Shown here one piece after another: positions 60,885 through 64,000 of a stretch of 64,000 nt of DNA. The notes beneath the pieces were generated by a model, which did no database searches, had not been told where the DNA came from, and worked only from the letters and a program-made list of their open reading frames with translations. The stretch is taken from positions 113,040-177,039 of the forward strand of contig JAUHYR010000001.1 in NCBI GenBank assembly GCA_030426475.1, in the 5' to 3' direction. The DNA comes from Bacteroidia bacterium (lineage in GTDB: Bacteria > Bacteroidota > Bacteroidia > Flavobacteriales_E > Vicingaceae). The translations under genes were made by a program, and so were the position numbers. Position 1 is the stretch's first letter. Each line of letters opens with the position of its first letter.

Positions 60885-61784
60885 ATGTGGCAAGCACCCG
60901 AACATCTTAAAAAAGGCGATACTATAGGAATTGTTTCAACAGCAAGAAAAATTTCATTAGAAGACCTTTCAGTAGCAATAAATGTTTTTGAAAGCTGGGG
61001 CTTGAATGTTAAGACTGGAAAAACAATTGGGGCGGAATTTCATCAGTTTGCAGGGAAAGATGAGCTAAGAGCTAATGATTTTAACGAAATGCTATCAGAT
61101 AATTCAGTAAAAGCGATTATTTGTGCCAGAGGTGGTTATGGAACAGCCAGAATTATTAATCAAATTGATTTTTCTTCTTTGAAAAGAAACCCAAAATGGA
61201 TTTGTGGATTTAGTGATGTAACGGTTTTGCATAATGCTTTACATAATATTGGTATTCAGTCTATTCATTCCGTGATGCCGGTGCAGGCTCCAAATACAGA
61301 CACTTCATCATTGGAAACATTGAGAAAATCATTATTTGGAGAACCGCTAAGTTATGAGTGGAATCATCATTCTCTAAATAAAATAGGTAAAGCGGAGTCA
61401 GTTGTTGTGGGAGGAAATTTGTCGATTATCTACAGTTTGGGAGGGACGAAATATGATATTTCTACCAAAGAAAAAATATTGTTTATTGAAGATTTAGACG
61501 AGTATTTATATCATATTGATAGAATGATGTATAACCTTAAATTATCTGATAAACTTTCTAAGCTGAAAGCACTTGTAGTAGGCGGAATGAATGATATGAA
61601 TGACAACAAAATCCCGTTTGGATTTGAAGCTGAAGAAATAATTTCGTTAGCTTGTAAAGAGTATAATTTCCCTATTTCTTTTGGGTTTCCGGCAGGACAT
61701 ATTTCGGAAAATAACGCTATTATTTTCGGGTCAAAAATACGGTTAGAAGTAAACGATGAAAATTCTAAACTAAGCTTTATTTAG
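60885..61784 (+). CDS. LD-carboxypeptidase (S66 family)
   Basis: A 299-residue serine peptidase of peptidoglycan recycling that removes the terminal D-Ala from murein tetrapeptides. GDTIGIVSTARKI and ICARGGYGTARIINQIDF (with the nucleophile environment GFSDVTVLHN), VVVGGNLSIIYSLGGTKYDI and the C-terminal GFPAGHISENNAI contain the Ser, Glu and His of the catalytic triad. No signal peptide is evident, so it is probably cytoplasmic. Its stop interlocks with the convergent DUF4412 gene (TTAG, 61781-61784). Confidence 0.93.
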   Translation: MWQAPEHLKKGDTIGIVSTARKISLEDLSVAINVFESWGLNVKTGKTIGAEFHQFAGKDELRANDFNEMLSDNSVKAIICARGGYGTARIINQIDFSSLKRNPKWICGFSDVTVLHNALHNIGIQSIHSVMPVQAPNTDTSSLETLRKSLFGEPLSYEWNHHSLNKIGKAESVVVGGNLSIIYSLGGTKYDISTKEKILFIEDLDEYLYHIDRMMYNLKLSDKLSKLKALVVGGMNDMNDNKIPFGFEAEEIISLACKEYNFPISFGFPAGHISENNAIIFGSKIRLEVNDENSKLSFI

Positions 61785-62410
61785 TTTTCAAATTTTTGAA
61801 ATCCTTTTGGAACAGAGAACATAGAATCAGCTATAGTTTCTTTTGAAATACTGATGGTTTCTATCTTTTCAATTAAGTTTCCGCTTCTATCTTTTTCTTC
61901 GCTCATTAACGGACACCAGCCTTTAATTAATTCAGACGTCATTAAATATTGACCTAAATTTTCTTTTCGTTTTACGATATGAAGCATTGGTTGAAAAAAA
62001 TCAAAGCCTTCCGTCATCCAGTAAGTGGCGGTTGTACCAAAATCTTTATTAGTAGCTAACCATTTTGTACAAGTAAAGCCATACAATGTTTTTGTTTCAT
62101 TGGTTTTTTTAAGCTCAGTAGAGGAATAATCTTTAACACTTTTTTTAGGGGTAACATCCATGTACATTTTTCTGTTAGGGCTAATGGCTACGTACTTTGA
62201 TTGATCTTTTAAGTCAACCAGTGATGTTCCCAATATTTCTCCTTTTGCTCCAATATTATCAATTCTTATATTATCTCCTTTAACGTAGTAAATATATTTA
62301 CTGGTATCTTTTCCGCTAATCTTATTAAACTCTATTTTTCCCTCAAATTGGGCAAATGCACCAATTGCAAAAAGCATAGCAGAAAAAAAGAGACTAAATT
62401 TTGTTTTCAT
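61781..62410 (-). CDS. DUF4412 domain-containing exported protein
   Basis: A 209-residue protein with a signal peptide (MKTKFSLFFSAMLFAIGAFAQ). The mature protein starts FEGKIEFNKISGKDTSKYIYYVKGDNIRID, typical of DUF4412, and continues with strands such as ISPNRKMYMDVTPKK and TLYGFTCTKWLATN. The family occurs in Bacteroidota periplasm; its role is unknown. Confidence 0.85.
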   Translation of the reverse strand: MKTKFSLFFSAMLFAIGAFAQFEGKIEFNKISGKDTSKYIYYVKGDNIRIDNIGAKGEILGTSLVDLKDQSKYVAISPNRKMYMDVTPKKSVKDYSSTELKKTNETKTLYGFTCTKWLATNKDFGTTATYWMTEGFDFFQPMLHIVKRKENLGQYLMTSELIKGWCPLMSEEKDRSGNLIEKIETISISKETIADSMFSVPKGFQKFEN

Positions 62411-62478
62411 GAGTTGAAATTAAAAGTCTAAGATAATAAATAAATTTGTGACACCATTTTCAAAAACCAAGCCATAAT

Positions 62479-62841
62479 TTGCAAACAACAGTTGAGATAG
62501 GGAATAGCGGAGAAGAAATTGCTTTAAATTATTTAAAGTCTAGAGGGTATGAAGTTTTAGTTACTAATTGGCGCTATAAAAAATATGAAATAGATATTAT
62601 AGCAATTGATAAAAAAGAACTTTGTTTTATTGAAGTGAAGTACAGAAAAAATAATGTGTTTGGTGAGCCTCATGAAGCGGTTCATAATAATAAACAACAA
62701 CAAATTATTAATGGAGCTTCAGAGTTTATAAAACAAAACGACTATGATTTAGAAGCCAGATTTGATATTATATCGATTACTAAAAATGGGAACCAAAATA
62801 AGTTAGAGCATATAAAAAATGCATTTACTCCCGAATGGTGA
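62479..62841 (+). CDS. YraN/UPF0102 family nuclease-like protein
   Basis: A 120-residue protein with the YraN endonuclease-like fold: GEEIALNYLKSRGYEVLVTNWRYKKYEIDIIAIDKKELCFIEVKYRK contains the G-E-x2-A, E-I-D-I-I and E-V-K residues of the PD-(D/E)xK-type core. Biochemical function is unproven. The start is a TTG at 62479 (there is no in-frame ATG), consistent with the length of homologues. It ends with no space before the convergent radA stop. Confidence 0.88.
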   Translation: MQTTVEIGNSGEEIALNYLKSRGYEVLVTNWRYKKYEIDIIAIDKKELCFIEVKYRKNNVFGEPHEAVHNNKQQQIINGASEFIKQNDYDLEARFDIISITKNGNQNKLEHIKNAFTPEW

Positions 62842-64000
62842 TTAGCCAAAGAGCTTTTGAAAAACTTCCTCTACTTTTCCTACAAAAACTACTTCAATAT
62901 TATAGTCTTTTACATTCAACCCTTTTTTGTTGTACTTGGAAATAAATATTCGTTCAAATCCTAGCTTTTGAGCTTCCAAAATTCTGTTTTCAATTCGGCT
63001 AACGGGACGTATCTCGCCTGATAAACCTACTTCTGCCGCAAACGTAGCTGAAGACGGCACTGCTATATCTTCATTGGAAGAAAGCACGGATGTAATTACT
63101 GCTAAATCAATGGCCGGGTCGTCCACTCTTATTCCTCCGGCAATGTTTAAAAACACATCTTTAGCTCCTAGTCTAAATCCACAGCGCTTTTCTAAAACCG
63201 CTAATAACATAGAAAGCCTTCTCAAATCGAAACCGGTTGAAGAACGTTGAGGCGTGCCATATACAGCAGAACTAACTAGCGCCTGAACTTCAACTAACAT
63301 TGGCCTAGCACCCTCTAATGTAGCAGCAATAGCTACTCCGCTTAACTGTTCTTGAGTCCCGCTAATTAATATTTCTGATGGATTATCCACTTCTCGTAAG
63401 CCTGAAGCAATCATTTCATAAATGCCTAACTCATTCGTAGAGCCAAAACGATTTTTTAAAGAGCGAATAATACGATACACATGGTGTCGGTCTCCTTCAA
63501 ATTGAAGTACAACATCTACCATGTGTTCTAATAGTTTGGGTCCAGCAATGCTTCCGTCTTTCGTAATATGTCCGATTAAAAAAACAGGTGTATTACTTTG
63601 CTTGGCAAACTTTAAAAACTCTCCGGTGGACTCTCTTATTTGTGAAATAGTGCCGGGAGAAGAATCAATAACAGAAGTGTAAATGGTTTGAATAGAATCT
63701 ACCACCAAAATATCAGGCTTTAGCTGATGAATATGCTGAAATATTTTTTGTGTATTCGTTTCCGTTAGCACAAAACATTGCGGGTTGTCAATACCAATTC
63801 TTTCCGAACGCATTTTAATTTGCTGCTCACTTTCTTCACCTGAAATATATAGCACTTTAATACCCGGAAGTTTTAAGGCTAATTGCAACAACAAGGTAGA
63901 TTTTCCGATACCCGGTTCACCACCAAATAAAATTAAAGAGCCAGGCACTAATCCGCCACCTAACACTCTTTCTAACTCTTTATCCGGTAATTTCCATCTT
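62842..64000 (-). CDS. radA: DNA repair protein RadA, 5' part beyond the window
   Basis: The frame continues to the window edge, since residues encoded above 63966 (WKLPDKELERVLGGGL) match the segment that precedes the ATPase core, so the zinc finger and true start lie outside. The visible part has Walker A (GGEPGIGKSTLL), the RadA-specific motif KNRFGSTNELG and the C-terminal Lon-protease-like domain (LNIAGGIRVDDPAIDLAV, AEVGLSGEIRPV). RadA is a RecA-like helicase that processes recombination intermediates and aids transformation; comEC is elsewhere in the window. Confidence 0.95.
   Translation of the reverse strand, partial: RWKLPDKELERVLGGGLVPGSLILFGGEPGIGKSTLLLQLALKLPGIKVLYISGEESEQQIKMRSERIGIDNPQCFVLTETNTQKIFQHIHQLKPDILVVDSIQTIYTSVIDSSPGTISQIRESTGEFLKFAKQSNTPVFLIGHITKDGSIAGPKLLEHMVDVVLQFEGDRHHVYRIIRSLKNRFGSTNELGIYEMIASGLREVDNPSEILISGTQEQLSGVAIAATLEGARPMLVEVQALVSSAVYGTPQRSSTGFDLRRLSMLLAVLEKRCGFRLGAKDVFLNIAGGIRVDDPAIDLAVITSVLSSNEDIAVPSSATFAAEVGLSGEIRPVSRIENRILEAQKLGFERIFISKYNKKGLNVKDYNIEVVFVGKVEEVFQKLFG

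Overview
The window is chromosomal DNA from a member of the Bacteroidota, most likely a Flavobacteriales-type organism. It is AT-rich and its gene starts lack clear Shine-Dalgarno sequences. Many genes carry an upstream TAnnTTTG box, the Bacteroidota -7 element. It encodes type IX secretion (T9SS) cargo and gliding-type proteins (CHU_C domains, a Por-type sorting tail, PorP/SprF, a PKD-bearing subtilase and an M43 protease). Its ATP synthase locus has the usual Bacteroidota form: bactofilin and atpZ upstream, with atpD and atpC elsewhere. I see no insertion sequence, prophage, CRISPR array or rRNA.

Layout. 1-18.3 kb: mainly minus-strand genes for secreted and surface proteins (M43 protease, DUF5686 protein, two CHU_C proteins, subtilase) mixed with housekeeping genes (a radical SAM/SPASM protein, dusB, an M23 lipoprotein, tryptophan 2,3-dioxygenase, comEC). 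18.4-33 kb: SpoIID/LytB protein, a UspA protein, a secreted nuclease, a VWA/DUF1573 - CHU_C - PorP/SprF operon, a CAT-anticodon tRNA, a HAD hydrolase, methylmalonyl-CoA epimerase, a methyltransferase, two L,D-transpeptidases and a NifU-type protein. 33-44 kb: leuS, ftsX, two TonB-C-terminal-like proteins, and an F0F1 operon (bactofilin-atpZ-AtpI-like-atpB-E-F-H-A-G). 44-51 kb: nrdBA, a DUF3109 protein, an MscS channel and CorA. 51.2-57.7 kb: a plus-strand stress and signalling block. 57.8-64 kb: tRNA-Arg(CCT), metG, an LD-carboxypeptidase, a DUF4412 protein, a YraN protein and the 3' part of radA.

The most interesting region is 51.1-57.7 kb. A soluble PAS-PAS histidine kinase overlaps a response regulator in which a receiver domain is fused to a CRP/FNR DNA-binding module. 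These two sit behind a TerB-like gene and are followed by a repeat protein, two UspA proteins, an unusual lactate/malate dehydrogenase homologue and a small membrane protein. Three transcription units in this block start with the same CRP/FNR-type box (core TGA-N6-TCA, consensus CTGAnAAATrTCA). In all three the box centre lies 58.5-60.5 bp before the end of a -7-like element and 81.5-83.5 bp before the start codon. I infer a self-regulated regulon controlled by the REC-CRP protein.

A second structural theme is a family of short hairpins with a conserved 12-nt loop (TCGACTTCGCTC or its complement) and stems that differ but stay paired. One pair lies upstream of ftsX and one lies between atpA and atpG. 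A third theme is compaction: all seven convergent protein-gene pairs meet within 4 bp, three of them with interlocked stop codons.
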